Below, piece after piece: positions 17,781 through 28,516 of a stretch of 64,000 nt of DNA. The DNA lies in assembly GCF_012396585.1 (NCBI RefSeq), contig NZ_JAAXPR010000008.1:20053-84052 (forward strand). The letters are read 5' to 3'. Numbering within the stretch: the first letter of the stretch is position 1; each line of letters begins with the position of its first letter. The position numbers were made by a program, and so were the translations under genes. This stretch comes from Streptococcus ovuberis (lineage in GTDB: Bacteria > Bacillota > Bacilli > Lactobacillales > Streptococcaceae). Under the pieces are notes generated by a model. That model searched no databases. It saw only the letters and a program-made list of their open reading frames with translations, and was not told the origin of the DNA.

Positions 17781-18571
17781 TATTTTCCTCCTATTTTTGT
17801 TAGGGTCAATTTATATTTGCCATGTTTAGTCTGTCCAGTTTGATCCTCCAGACGAAAGCGGCCATAGCCGCGACAACTCACCAAATCACCAACGGTTAAT
17901 TGATGGGCTGGCGCTGTTATGGGTTGATAATTTACCTTGACCTTACCATGTTCAACTAGATTAACAGCTATGGGCCTGGTTAATTGATAAGCTACAGCAA
18001 TGATCTTGTCCAAGCGCATACTGCTGGATAAGATCTGGAAGGTCTGGCTAGTTTCTTCTGGAACAATAAGATGCTCTAAGGAGCTTAATTTCCAAGTGAC
18101 AGGCACGCGAGAAATTTTTGTGACATGTTGCATCAAAAAATCTGCCATCTTTTGATCCACTATAACCTGAGTGCGATCTACAGTTAGTAGAATATCCCCC
18201 AGCAGACCACGCTTTATTCCCAGCTGATTCACTAAATTTCCTAAAATCTGAGAATGGCTCAACTGGTTAAACTTACGGGCATACGTCAACTCTAAAAGTG
18301 CCAGTTCAAAATCAGCTAGATCCAAGACATAATAATCTGGCGCCAAAATCAAACGAACTGATTCTGTCTTATAGTGTTCACCACTAGAGAAGACCTGCAA
18401 ACCAGCTCTCTTTGCTAAAGACGTAACGATGAAGGCTTCTCTAGGATTGAGAAAGGCGGTCACTTCAATACTGTAATGAGAGACGATTCGCTCAATTTTA
18501 TCCAACATTTGCTCCACAAAAACTTTCTCTTCTGGATGAAAATGCTGAAATACTGGTGATTTTTCTATCAT
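17780..18571 (-). CDS. ylmH: S4-domain RNA-binding protein YlmH
   Basis: A 263-residue protein with an N-terminal YlmH domain and a C-terminal S4 RNA-binding domain (about residues 180-250: LSSSMRLDKIIAVAYQLTRP ... GKVKVNYQP ... GDLVSCRGYGRF). Family members bind stalled large ribosomal subunits and act in ribosome rescue; the gene sits in the division cluster of most Gram-positives. It begins three bases after the yggT gene ends. Confidence 0.92.
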   Translation of the reverse strand: MIEKSPVFQHFHPEEKVFVEQMLDKIERIVSHYSIEVTAFLNPREAFIVTSLAKRAGLQVFSSGEHYKTESVRLILAPDYYVLDLADFELALLELTYARKFNQLSHSQILGNLVNQLGIKRGLLGDILLTVDRTQVIVDQKMADFLMQHVTKISRVPVTWKLSSLEHLIVPEETSQTFQILSSSMRLDKIIAVAYQLTRPIAVNLVEHGKVKVNYQPITAPAHQLTVGDLVSCRGYGRFRLEDQTGQTKHGKYKLTLTKIGGK

Positions 18572-18574
18572 ATT

Positions 18575-18862
18575 TTAGACAAATAATGTGAGGAGAAGCC
18601 CAAGAAATTTTAAGCCAAAATATTCAATTGCCTGTAAAGACAAGATAGCTGCCATTACAGAAAAATCTACCATTCCGATGTGTAAGTTGAGTCTTCTAAA
18701 GACGGTCACATAAGGATCAGCCAAGCGGATAATAAACTGCCCTAGCTTGGTCTGGTAAGCGCCTGGAAACCAGGACAGCAAGGCATACGCCACCAGAATA
18801 AAACTATAGACATACAGAACTTTTGTAAAAACTTGAGCAATAAATAAAATCAAATGTACCAT
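18575..18862 (-). CDS. ylmG: YggT family membrane protein (YlmG)
   Basis: A 95-residue protein with two hydrophobic helices (about 5-28 and 65-93) flanking the conserved SWFPGAYQTKLGQFIIRLADPYVTVFRR loop region. The YGGT family is linked genetically with division and envelope functions but its biochemistry is unclear. Between sepF and ylmH, eight and three bases from its neighbours. Confidence 0.9.
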   Translation of the reverse strand: MVHLILFIAQVFTKVLYVYSFILVAYALLSWFPGAYQTKLGQFIIRLADPYVTVFRRLNLHIGMVDFSVMAAILSLQAIEYFGLKFLGLLLTLFV

Positions 18863-18870
18863 TTACTTCC

Positions 18871-19419
18871 TTATCGGCGCTTCATGTCAAAATCATAACT
18901 AGCATCTTGAGCCTCACCCCGTAATCCCATGTCTTCTATATTAACCACCACGTTGACCGGTGTTAATAAAAACATGGTAGAGGAGATTTTTTTCAGGTTC
19001 CCATTTAGGACAAAACGCGCACCATCCAAATAGTCAATGCAACGACGTGCTTGGGAATCTGTCATGTGCTGAAAATCAATTAAAACACTAACATCTTGCA
19101 ACAGCAAGTTAACAATTTCACGCGCTTCCTCATATTTTCTTGGGAATTTAATATCAATAACAGTCGTCTCAGCACTAGCAGAGTGACTTCGCGCATAAGT
19201 AACAGTTTCCCTTGAAGTTGAAGGGACTGAATTTCGCGTATTAGGCATACTTGGTCTTCTTTCTTCTTGGAAATGCGTTGAACGCTTGGGGTCAGAAACA
19301 GGAACTGGCTGCGGTTCTTCCTCATCATAGCTTGGAAGGTCTTCCATCTCTTCCTCAACAATATCTTCTGTGTCAAAGTAAGCCATAATGCTGTTGATTT
19401 TATCTTGTAAAAATGACAT
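18871..19419 (-). CDS. sepF: Cell division protein SepF
   Basis: A 182-residue FtsZ-bundling membrane anchor. The N-terminal amphipathic helix [14 protein letters not shown] is followed by a disordered acidic/polar linker to about residue 90, then the globular SepF domain ([20 protein letters not shown] ... VLIDFQHM ... [15 protein letters not shown]). Order ftsZ-yggS-sepF-yggT is canonical. GGA-rich site precedes the ATG. Confidence 0.94.
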   Translation of the reverse strand: MSFLQDKINSIMAYFDTEDIVEEEMEDLPSYDEEEPQPVPVSDPKRSTHFQEERRPSMPNTRNSVPSTSRETVTYARSHSASAETTVIDIKFPRKYEEAREIVNLLLQDVSVLIDFQHMTDSQARRCIDYLDGARFVLNGNLKKISSTMFLLTPVNVVVNIEDMGLRGEAQDASYDFDMKRR

Positions 19420-19434
19420 GGTCCTCTTCCTTAT

Positions 19435-20106
19435 TTATTCGAAAAATGCAGTACCGATACGCACAAAGGTCGCACCAGCTTCAATCGCCAGAGGGTAATC
19501 CTGACTCATTCCCATGCTCAGCTCTGTCATAGGCATATTGGACCAGGCTTCTTGCTGGATTGTTTGCCTTAGGGCTTCTGTTTTTGAAAAAATGGATGCA
19601 ATCAACGTTTCATCAGCACCTAAAGGAGCCATGGTCATAAGACCTACCAAGTTCAGCTGACTCAACTGAGCCAATTGGGGCAAAGCTTCTCTTAATTCAG
19701 TCTCTGAGAATCCATGCTTACTTTCCTCGCCTGAAATATTGACCTGAATAAAGCAGTTAATCGGATGGTCAGCCCGCTTATTTATCTCTTGAGCTAATTT
19801 TAGAGAATCAAGGCCATGAAAATAATCAACAAAATTGATTACATCTTTAACCTTTCTCCTTTGAAGGCTGCCAATAAAATGCCATGTAATCGGCAAATCC
19901 TTAAGTGCTTCACGTTTAGCCAAAAAGGGTTCTACGCGGTTTTCGCCTAGATGCCTAGCACCAGCTTCTACCAGCTTTCTAGTAATAGAGCTGTCAACAT
20001 ATTTTGTGACAGCTATTACCTTCACTTCTTGCTCAGTTCTTCCTGATTTCTGGCAGGCATTTGAAACTTTCTCAAAAACTTGAACAGTATTCTCTTTTAG
20101 TGACAT
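19435..20106 (-). CDS. yggS: PLP homeostasis protein YggS/YlmE
   Basis: A 223-residue alanine-racemase-fold protein that binds pyridoxal phosphate and controls cofactor and amino-acid balance. The PLP lysine lies in VIAVTKYVD (about residue 35), with GENRVEPFLAKRE and WHFIGSLQRRKVKD following and the C-terminal LSMGMSQDYPLAIEAGAT phosphate-binding segment. Start taken at ATG 20106, one base after the ftsZ stop; the longer frame lies inside ftsZ. Confidence 0.93.
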   Translation of the reverse strand: MSLKENTVQVFEKVSNACQKSGRTEQEVKVIAVTKYVDSSITRKLVEAGARHLGENRVEPFLAKREALKDLPITWHFIGSLQRRKVKDVINFVDYFHGLDSLKLAQEINKRADHPINCFIQVNISGEESKHGFSETELREALPQLAQLSQLNLVGLMTMAPLGADETLIASIFSKTEALRQTIQQEAWSNMPMTELSMGMSQDYPLAIEAGATFVRIGTAFFE

Positions 20107-20107
20107 A

Positions 20108-21379
<1,272 letters not shown>

Positions 21380-21396
21380 TCACCTTTTCTTTAATC

Positions 21397-22761
21397 TTAT
21401 TCAAACATACTACCAAAGAGACCACGAACACGATCTCCTAATTTAGAGCGATTGCCACCGTCAGCTGGAACACCGTAATTTGGAACATCATTGGCAATAA
21501 GCGATTCGTCTGCCTCAGTTGTAGTTGTATAGGTTGGTAACGGTTGTGTTTGTTTGCCGTAATTTGGGATATCAATTGGCTTAGACCGTAGCAACTCCTC
21601 ACCATTAACTGCCGCTTGAGCAATCTGCTCAATTTCATCCATTTGACCGGCGTACTCTACCAGACTGATGACATGTGCAAAGGCTGGATTACGGATACCG
21701 ATTTGGTTTGGTACATAAAGTTTAACTGGCCGATTAAACACATCTTGAGCCAACTCTACGATTCCTGGCAAGGTAGCACCACCACCAATAAGCACCAAGC
21801 CACCTGGCAAATCTAAATGACGTGTTCTGTCCAAATCCTGCTTCACACGATCAAAGATATGTTGCAGACGGGCCGCGATAATCTCAGACAGATAGGCTTC
21901 TGTGATTTCTTTTGGAGTACTCTCACCAATCACCTCAACTTGGAAGGTTTCCTTATTGCTGGCCAATGCCGGATAAGCAACTCCATAGGTAAATTTCAGG
22001 TTTTCTGCAATTGATTGGGACGTTGTCAAAACTTTCGAAATGTCTTTGGTCACATAGTCGCCACCTTCTTGGTAGACATTTGTGAACTGAAGTTTTTGAC
22101 CACCGACACAGGCAACTGTCGTCTGACCACCACCCAAATCAATGATGCTCGCTCCGAACTCACGTTCTCCTTCATTCAGGACAGACTGACTGATCGCCAA
22201 GGGACTAATAACAATGTTCTCGACTGAAAGCCCTGCCTGGGCCACTGTCTTTCTGAGGTTATGAAGAATCGTTTTTGGCCCAGTGTAGAGCAACCCTCTC
22301 ACTTCAAGACGAATCCCCATCATTCCACGCGGATCCTTAATTCCCGCAAAGGAGTCCACAATAAACTCCTCAGGGACAAATGCAACGATCTCGCGCTCAG
22401 GTGTCATGTTTTTTGTCAAAGACGATTTAATGACATTTTCTACATCTTTATCTGTGATTTCCTGTGAATTACTAGTCACTGGAATCATCCCTTGAGTCGG
22501 CTCAAACTGCAAAAGGTTGGCTGGCAGACCAACGCTTACCTTATCAATGGCAATCCCTGCTTTTTCTTCCGCTTCTTTGATTGCCTTACGAATCGCGTCC
22601 GCTGCAACTTCAATATTGATAATGATACCATCTTTCACACCGGAACTCTTGGCATTGCTTACACCGATGATATTCATTTCTCCATTAACAAACTCTGCTA
22701 CCAAAACCTTGATAGAGCTTGACCCAATATCTAAACCTGTGAAGAAGCCACCTCTAACCAT
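21397..22761 (-). CDS. ftsA: Cell division protein FtsA
   Basis: A 454-residue actin-family protein anchoring FtsZ to the membrane. Phosphate-1 motif GLDIGSSSIKVLVAE at the N-terminus, SHS2 (1C) insertion about 85-165, phosphate-2 IIDLGGGQTTVA and adenosine loop GGGATLPGI. The C-terminus ends in the amphipathic RVRGLFGSMFE membrane helix. Transcribed from an extended -10 promoter 100 bases upstream, independent of murD-murG-divIB. Confidence 0.97.
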   Translation of the reverse strand: MVRGGFFTGLDIGSSSIKVLVAEFVNGEMNIIGVSNAKSSGVKDGIIINIEVAADAIRKAIKEAEEKAGIAIDKVSVGLPANLLQFEPTQGMIPVTSNSQEITDKDVENVIKSSLTKNMTPEREIVAFVPEEFIVDSFAGIKDPRGMMGIRLEVRGLLYTGPKTILHNLRKTVAQAGLSVENIVISPLAISQSVLNEGEREFGASIIDLGGGQTTVACVGGQKLQFTNVYQEGGDYVTKDISKVLTTSQSIAENLKFTYGVAYPALASNKETFQVEVIGESTPKEITEAYLSEIIAARLQHIFDRVKQDLDRTRHLDLPGGLVLIGGGATLPGIVELAQDVFNRPVKLYVPNQIGIRNPAFAHVISLVEYAGQMDEIEQIAQAAVNGEELLRSKPIDIPNYGKQTQPLPTYTTTTEADESLIANDVPNYGVPADGGNRSKLGDRVRGLFGSMFE

Positions 22762-22779
22762 TCCATCAATCCTCTCTGC

Positions 22780-22797
22780 CCTAGGCCTTTGCCTAGG
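22780..22797 (-). other. Hairpin in the ftsA leader
   Basis: CCTAGGC (22780-22786) and GCCTAGG (22791-22797) form a 7-bp hairpin about 20 bases upstream of the ftsA start codon, next to the ribosome site. It has no T-run and could affect translation. Confidence 0.4.
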
Positions 22798-22860
22798 TTT
22801 TTAACTCTGTTTTTCAATTTTTTGGGTAATATTCATTCAGAATACAACTATCCAAATTTT

Positions 22861-22869
22861 ATTATACCA
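22861..22869 (-). promoter_or_regulatory. Extended -10 promoter of ftsA-ftsZ
   Basis: TGGTATAAT on the minus strand, giving a leader of about 95 bases that holds the hairpin at 22780-22797. Confidence 0.65.
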
Positions 22870-22985
22870 CAAATGCTTGAAAAAACTAATGTTTTTATTT
22901 TTTTCAACTGATTTTTTTGAGTTGATCTCTAGCTTGTTTTGCCAGCCTTTTTACGAAAAATCCTGTAAAATCTTCTCCAGGTAGT

Positions 22986-23020
22986 AAAAAGCAATCTCGA
23001 TCCTCTCGACATTGCTTTTT
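22986..23020 (-). terminator. Terminator of the murD-murG-divIB operon
   Basis: AAAAAGCAAT (22986-22995) pairs with ATTGCTTTTT (23011-23020); an inner TCGA/TCGA pair shortens the loop. Located 24 bases after the divIB stop. Confidence 0.8.
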
Positions 23021-23043
23021 GGCATATTTTTAAGCTAAAACAT

Positions 23044-24180
23044 TTATTTGGCATAGGTATAAATACCGGCTTCCATATCAATATAACTAAGGACCGTTAA
23101 TTTTTGGCTAATCGCTTCATAAAAAGCTAGTTTTTTTCCTAGCTCAGACAAAGGAACGAGTACCGTATGCCCTTCTGTCATCGTTAAAGACAAGAGATCG
23201 TTGGTCGCTTGCGTCGGAGACAATTCAACCGCTTGAATGTGCTGAGCAACTTCCAACATATTCTCTTCAGCTAAATTCACCACAAACTGCCTAACGAGCT
23301 CCAAGTCTGTCATCCTAAAAAGAAGGTAAGCTGTCGGCAACGTTTCTTCAGTGACAGCCGTATCAATGGTTTCCCCACTCGATAGTACAGGATAGTAATT
23401 AGCGCCATCCTTGACATAACCTACGATATATTTCTCTTTGACAGCAATTTTAAAGGTTGTTGGAAACTGGTAAGTCAATTGCGCCTTATCCACCCAAACA
23501 AGTTGATCCTCAATTGTTTCTTCGATTGTCTGTTTATCAAGAAGCACTCCTGCTGTGTAGTCTGATTCTGCTATATTAGTGGCTAACAGGACCTGTTCCT
23601 TAGTCGTGTTGGTCAATCCTGACACCTCAAACTGTTTGAGTTTTGATAGTGGAGAGACTAGGTACAGGCAACCGACTAGCATAAGGAACAGGAAGATTCC
23701 AAAGAGAACTGTCTTATAGATAAAGGCTTTCTTTTTTTTATTTTTAGGTCTGGTCAACTTCTTGGACTTTATAGGACTAGGAACTGACTCAAGCTCTTCT
23801 GTTTGCAATAGCTCTGGAGAACTTAAATCGCTATCTTCCTCCGCCGCTTCTCGAGGATTTTCCTCCAATTCCAAAGGCAAGTCTGACTCTGTGAGTTCTT
23901 GGTCAAGTCTCTCTTCAGACACCGAATCAAGCTCTTCCTTTTCTACGACTTCTGAAGCATTCTCCCTTGTTGAAGATAGTCCTTTGGAAGTATCCTTACT
24001 TGCCTCAAGCTGCGCTGATTTTTTTTCTGATTGTGCTTTTTGGGCTTGTTCTTTTTCGCGTGCCCGTTTTTCTAAATAGGCCTGATTTTTGACCCGCCAT
24101 TCAGCTAAATCAATGGTCTCCTCCACAGAAGCTGTGGGTGTTTCTTGGTCAACTTCTTGTGGGTGCTCTTTTTCAGACAT
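23044..24180 (-). CDS. divIB: Cell division protein DivIB (FtsQ)
   Basis: A 378-residue bitopic protein of the DivIB-DivIC-FtsL division complex. A long charged cytoplasmic region (about 1-145, rich in Glu, Ser and Lys) precedes [20 protein letters not shown], the single transmembrane helix. Outside are the POTRA domain ([20 protein letters not shown]) and the beta domain. The extended cytoplasmic part is typical of streptococci. Its start overlaps the end of murG by eight bases. Confidence 0.93.
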   Translation of the reverse strand: MSEKEHPQEVDQETPTASVEETIDLAEWRVKNQAYLEKRAREKEQAQKAQSEKKSAQLEASKDTSKGLSSTRENASEVVEKEELDSVSEERLDQELTESDLPLELEENPREAAEEDSDLSSPELLQTEELESVPSPIKSKKLTRPKNKKKKAFIYKTVLFGIFLFLMLVGCLYLVSPLSKLKQFEVSGLTNTTKEQVLLATNIAESDYTAGVLLDKQTIEETIEDQLVWVDKAQLTYQFPTTFKIAVKEKYIVGYVKDGANYYPVLSSGETIDTAVTEETLPTAYLLFRMTDLELVRQFVVNLAEENMLEVAQHIQAVELSPTQATNDLLSLTMTEGHTVLVPLSELGKKLAFYEAISQKLTVLSYIDMEAGIYTYAK

Positions 24181-25267
24181 GTTTTCCTTCTCTCTTTGTA
24201 TGTTTGGCGATATCCGCCATCAAAAGGGCATAAAAACTTTCCAGGGATTGTAAATCCTGAGACTGAGCCATTCTTGCCCGATAGTCCTCTCCTTGTGATA
24301 AGAGGAGGTCAATTTTCTCTTTTAAACGCTCAAAAGTCAAATCGTCTTCACTCAGGCTTGGAGCATATCCCTTAGACTCAAAGTAAGCTGCATTCTCTAG
24401 TTGATCACCACGACTGGCTTTCTTGCCAAGTGGAACAATCACATGGCGTTTTTGAAGAGCAAGCAACTCAAAAATAGTATTAGCTCCACCTCTTGTGATG
24501 ACAACATCTGCCAATTGCAATAAGGCTTGGTACAGATCCGTGACATAATCCACACGATAAAAGCCCGGGGACAGTTCATTCAAGTCCGGATTCCCGGTCA
24601 AGTTAATCACATTATACGAGGCTAGGAGGAGGTCACGATGCTCTGTCACGAAATCATTAAAGATTTTGGCACCCGCAGATCCTCCAACAAATAACACAGT
24701 TGGCAAAGCGGGATCCATCTGCTCTGCGACTGCTGTCAGGGCACTTGGCAGGGCTTGTAGTGCAGTTTCTGCCTGAATTTTTGTCACCGCACCAACATGT
24801 TTTGTTTTATCGGCCTTGGTCGTCTGTTCAAAGGTCGTATACATGGTAGTCGCAAAACGGTAAGCAATTTTATTGGCCAACCCCATGGATAAATCCGATT
24901 CATGAATGAAAACAGGGACTCCTGACCACTTAGCTGCTATAACTGGTGGCACAGACACAAAGCCCCCTTTGGAGAAAAGAGCTTGTGGTCGGATTTTAAG
25001 CATGAGGAAAAAGGACTGCAACGTCCCCCAGGCCACTTTAAAGACATCCTTTAGATTCTGCCAGCTAAAATAGCGTCGCAATTTCCCCGTCGAAATCCCG
25101 TGAAAGGTAACTGGGAGGCTTAATGCTTCGATTTGACGGTACTCAATCCCCGTTTTATCTCCGATGTAATGAACTTCCCATCCGTCTTCGATCAATTTCG
25201 GAATGAGTAGAAGGTTCAAGGTGACATGGCCTACCGTCCCACCACCGGTCAATACAATCTTTTTCAT
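24173..25267 (-). CDS. murG: Lipid II-forming GlcNAc transferase MurG
   Basis: A 364-residue GT28 enzyme that adds GlcNAc to lipid I on the inner face of the membrane. [12 protein letters not shown] is the N-terminal glycine loop (streptococcal variant of GGTGGH), [15 protein letters not shown] is the second loop and [20 protein letters not shown] the UDP-GlcNAc binding segment. In the order murD-murG-divIB with 12-base gap and 8-base overlap. Confidence 0.95.
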   Translation of the reverse strand: MKKIVLTGGGTVGHVTLNLLLIPKLIEDGWEVHYIGDKTGIEYRQIEALSLPVTFHGISTGKLRRYFSWQNLKDVFKVAWGTLQSFFLMLKIRPQALFSKGGFVSVPPVIAAKWSGVPVFIHESDLSMGLANKIAYRFATTMYTTFEQTTKADKTKHVGAVTKIQAETALQALPSALTAVAEQMDPALPTVLFVGGSAGAKIFNDFVTEHRDLLLASYNVINLTGNPDLNELSPGFYRVDYVTDLYQALLQLADVVITRGGANTIFELLALQKRHVIVPLGKKASRGDQLENAAYFESKGYAPSLSEDDLTFERLKEKIDLLLSQGEDYRARMAQSQDLQSLESFYALLMADIAKHTKREGKHV

Positions 25268-25279
25268 GTTCTTACTTTC

Positions 25280-26641
25280 TTACTGATTTTCAGCCTTTAA
25301 CTCCTCATAAGCCGCCAGGAAACTGTCCCCCCGTACTTCAAAATTAGCATACATATCCCAACTAGCATTGGCTGGACTGAGGAGGACAACATCTCCTGGA
25401 CTTGCTAGTTCAAAGGCCTTCTTGGCTGCGTCCGCAACATCTTGGGCTAAGCTATAAGGCACCCCCGCAGCCTGTGCTGCTCTAACCATACGCGGCGTAG
25501 ATTCTCCTACTATTACCATCTGTTTCAAGCCACGCAAATCTGGAACAAGATCATCAAACTCATTGCCTCGGTCCAAACCACCAGCAATCAGAAGAACTTT
25601 TTGAGGATCAAACCCTGACAAAGCTTTTTGGGTCGCTAGACTATTGGTTGATTTGCTATCATTGTAAAAAGCAACGTGATTAATCTCACCGACATATTGA
25701 AGGCGATGCTTGACCCCACCAAAATGACTAAGAGTCTCTGCAATAGCCTGATTAGAAATCCCCAAGGTCTTCGCAACAGCAATCGTCGCTAGGGCATTTT
25801 CTACATTATGTAACCCAGGGACACCTAAACTGTCCGCTGGCATAATCGGCTCGTCCTTGAAATAGAGCACACCTTCCTGTAAATAGGCGCCTTCCACCTT
25901 TTCTTGACTAGAAAAAGAGATAAGTCTAGCTTTGGTCTTTTGTGCCAAGTTTCGTGCCAATTCCTGAGTCATGTTTAGAATCAAAGTATCCTGAGCTGTC
26001 ATCTGGTCTTGAATATGCCACTTTGCCGCAACATAGGCTTCAAAATCACCATGGTAGTCTAAATGGCTAGGCATCAAATTAGTAACGACTGCTATTTTAG
26101 GTCTAAACTGGTCGACCCCCATCAGCTGAAAGCTTGATAACTCCATCACCAAGACATCCTCAGCCGTCGCTTCCTGAGCGACACTAGAAGCCGGAAAACC
26201 AATATTACCGCACAGTAGAGCTGTCTGCCCACCAGCATTTAAAACGTCTGCAATCATGGTCGTCGTCGTCGTTTTGCCGTTCGACCCTGTGATGCCCACA
26301 ATCGGCGCCTCTGAAACTAGATAGGCCAATTCAACCTCAGTCAAGACAGGGATTCCCTTGTCAAGCGCTTTGGCCACCATAGGATTAGTGTATGGAATTC
26401 CTGGGTTTTTCACAACACAAGCAAATTCCTCTTCCAAAAGTTCCAAAGGATGGCCACCACAGATCACCTTGATTCCCCCTTCTAAAAGGGTTTGGGCTGA
26501 ACGGTTTTCTTCGAACGGCTTCCCATCGTTCACCGTCACGATAGCACCCAGCCTTGTCAAAAGGCGAGCCGCTGATTCTCCTGATTTGGCCAAGCCAAGA
26601 ACGAGGACTTTTTGATTTTTAAAGGTTGTGATTTCTTTCAT
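25280..26641 (-). CDS. murD: UDP-MurNAc-L-alanine:D-glutamate ligase MurD
   Basis: A 453-residue cytosolic Mur ligase adding D-glutamate to the peptidoglycan precursor. ATP loop [14 protein letters not shown] (about residue 113), the NDSKSTN motif and the N-terminal Rossmann domain [16 protein letters not shown] are visible. First gene of murD-murG-divIB, with a well-formed promoter at 26673-26701. Confidence 0.96.
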   Translation of the reverse strand: MKEITTFKNQKVLVLGLAKSGESAARLLTRLGAIVTVNDGKPFEENRSAQTLLEGGIKVICGGHPLELLEEEFACVVKNPGIPYTNPMVAKALDKGIPVLTEVELAYLVSEAPIVGITGSNGKTTTTTMIADVLNAGGQTALLCGNIGFPASSVAQEATAEDVLVMELSSFQLMGVDQFRPKIAVVTNLMPSHLDYHGDFEAYVAAKWHIQDQMTAQDTLILNMTQELARNLAQKTKARLISFSSQEKVEGAYLQEGVLYFKDEPIMPADSLGVPGLHNVENALATIAVAKTLGISNQAIAETLSHFGGVKHRLQYVGEINHVAFYNDSKSTNSLATQKALSGFDPQKVLLIAGGLDRGNEFDDLVPDLRGLKQMVIVGESTPRMVRAAQAAGVPYSLAQDVADAAKKAFELASPGDVVLLSPANASWDMYANFEVRGDSFLAAYEELKAENQ

Positions 26642-26672
26642 ATTTTCTCAATTTCTCTTGGTATTTTCTACT

Positions 26673-26701
26673 ATTTTACCGTGAAAGAGAAATATTTTCA
26701 A
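26673..26701 (-). promoter_or_regulatory. Promoter of murD-murG-divIB
   Basis: Minus strand TTGAAA (26701-26696), 17-base spacer, TAAAAT (26678-26673), 32 bases before the murD ATG. Confidence 0.75.
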
Positions 26702-27003
26702 GGAAAGACGAAGCAAAGTGAGAGAACGACCATGACAAGCCCGTTAACCACCAATCACAAAGATAAGGAAAACCATACCTCCAGACCCAAAACCGTTACG
26801 CCTTTTCTCTTCCCTGAAGTCAATTTAGGCTGATTGCCAATCATCACCATCCCCTCAAAAAATATTCAACCAACAGTGGAACAAAAGCCCACTGCACCAG
26901 CCTATTTAACTAGTCCATTAATACTATAACCAACCGATTCTCAAAAAAAATGACAAACAGGTTATGCTATCAGATCAAGTCTCCACCGCTAAAAACTAAA
27001 ACT
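26702..27003. other. Intergenic DNA, nothing recognised
   Basis: About 300 bases between the hpf terminator and the murD promoter. No open reading frame, repeat or RNA is recognised. Confidence 0.4.
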
Positions 27004-27031
27004 CCCCTATGGTTACAAGCAACCATAGGGG
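27004..27031 (-). terminator. Terminator of hpf
   Basis: CCCCTATGGTT (27004-27014), six-base loop, AACCATAGGGG (27021-27031), a perfect 11-bp stem; the minus strand continues AGTTTTAGTTTTT. Confidence 0.85.
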
Positions 27032-27050
27032 GCTTTCTATACTCATTCAT

Positions 27051-27593
27051 TTAGACCTTAGCTTCTAGGAGACCGATATCCCCATCCTCACGCTTATAGA
27101 TGACATGAGTGCTGGTGGTTTCAACATCCGTATAAATAAAGAAGTCATGGCCTACCAATTCCATTTGAAGGATCGCTTCATCCAAAGTCATCGGTTTCAA
27201 GTCAATCTGTTTGGTGCGGACAACCTGTGAATCTGCTGATGCTTCCTCAACCAGAGCGTCCGTAAAGAGCTGGCTAGTAGAAACCTTCTCACGATGCCGT
27301 TTCTCAATCTTTGTTTTGTTCTTGCGGATCTGACGCTCGATTTTGTCAACAACTAGATCAATAGAGCCGTACATATCCTGAGATACATCTTCTGCTCTAA
27401 GAGTTACATTGCCAAGTGGAATAGTAACCTCCACTTTAGCTGTCTTTTCCCGATAGACTTTTAGGTTAACCTTTGCGGTTAAGTCAATATCTTCTGAAAA
27501 ATATTTTTCAATCTTGCTGACCTTGAGTTCAACATAATCACGAATTGCTTCGGTGACCTCAATGTTCTCGCCACGGATGTTGTACTTAATCAT
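27051..27593 (-). CDS. hpf: Long-form ribosome hibernation promoting factor
   Basis: A 180-residue long HPF. The N-terminal ribosome-binding domain (about 1-100, IRGENIEVTEAIRDYVELKV at the start) and the C-terminal dimerisation domain (about 125-180, KPMTLDEAILQMELVGHDFF) are both present, so it can pair 70S ribosomes into 100S dimers in stationary phase. Monocistronic, downstream of the com genes as in many streptococci. Confidence 0.95.
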   Translation of the reverse strand: MIKYNIRGENIEVTEAIRDYVELKVSKIEKYFSEDIDLTAKVNLKVYREKTAKVEVTIPLGNVTLRAEDVSQDMYGSIDLVVDKIERQIRKNKTKIEKRHREKVSTSQLFTDALVEEASADSQVVRTKQIDLKPMTLDEAILQMELVGHDFFIYTDVETTSTHVIYKREDGDIGLLEAKV

Positions 27594-27638
27594 ATAGGTT
27601 CCTCTTTTCTAAGCGTTTCCGCCTTTCTTTATAAGTTT

Positions 27639-27667
27639 ATTATACCGCTTTCATGATTTTTTTGCAA
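27639..27667 (-). promoter_or_regulatory. hpf promoter with overlapping cre-like site
   Basis: Minus strand TTGCAA (27667-27662), 17-base spacer, TATAAT (27644-27639). TGAAAGCGGTATAA (complement of 27640-27653) matches the cre consensus at 13 of 14 positions and covers the -10, so CcpA could repress hpf in glucose. Confidence 0.5.
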
Positions 27668-27847
27668 CGATTTTCCTTCTCTAGGTAATTCCTTGGCAGC
27701 TGGTATTCTCACTTGTTTTACTTCATCAGGATTAGCCTTTCAAGGGCGTCTAAAATAGGAATAGTCCTAATTCTCAAAGACCGGTTCGGTGTCTCTTTTA
27801 TCATTTTTAGCAATAAAACATTTTTCCGGTCGACAACTGAGTCCCCC

Positions 27848-28516
27848 TTATCTTGCTAAAGAGAAGGTCGTTACTTGCTCGATTCCTGTTTGGGTCAAAA
27901 TTTCCCTTAATAACTGTAGAGTCGCTCCTGTTGTGTAAATGTCATCAATCAGTAAAACCGGTTTATCTAAAGGAAGGCTTTTAACCATTGTGAAGACTTG
28001 TTTGGTCGCCAAGCGTTGCTCCCGTGTCTTACTAGATTGCTTGTCAGTATGCTTTTTTTCAAAAATATCTTCATACCTTAACTGGGCCGCCTCCAGAAGA
28101 GCTGTAACCTGATTAAACCCCCTGTCTTGATAAGAAGGTTGACTTAAGGGAACGGGCAAAAACCGATGAGTCTTTTGATACGGCTTCAAAGCATTTCTAA
28201 GATCAGCCGCAAAAACATCTTTTAGGACATAATCACCTCCAAATTTGAATCGACTAAAAAAGTCCTTCATGGCCTCATTATAAACATAGAGGCTGATATG
28301 CTGAACCGTCTTTCCTTGCTCTTTCCAATAATGGCAATCGTGACAAATCTCATTAGTTGGGCCTGGTTTGCAACAGTGCGGGCAATGCGTTTGGCCTATC
28401 AGGAGAAAACTTTCTCGACAGGTTTGGCATAAACCATCCTTCCTCGGGGATAAGCCTAGGATTTCTCCAAAAGACCAATTTTGCTTAAAAACTTGCTGAC
28501 AAAGCAAACACATCAT
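27848..28516 (-). CDS. comFC: Late competence protein ComFC
   Basis: A 222-residue amidophosphoribosyltransferase-like protein needed for DNA uptake and processing during transformation. An N-terminal zinc ribbon (CLLCQQ...CQTC...CPHCCKPG...CHDCHYW) precedes a PRTase domain with the PRPP loop VLLIDDIYTTGATLQ (about 190-204). Its start overlaps the comFA stop by four bases, so expression follows comFA. Confidence 0.93.
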   Translation of the reverse strand: MMCLLCQQVFKQNWSFGEILGLSPRKDGLCQTCRESFLLIGQTHCPHCCKPGPTNEICHDCHYWKEQGKTVQHISLYVYNEAMKDFFSRFKFGGDYVLKDVFAADLRNALKPYQKTHRFLPVPLSQPSYQDRGFNQVTALLEAAQLRYEDIFEKKHTDKQSSKTREQRLATKQVFTMVKSLPLDKPVLLIDDIYTTGATLQLLREILTQTGIEQVTTFSLAR

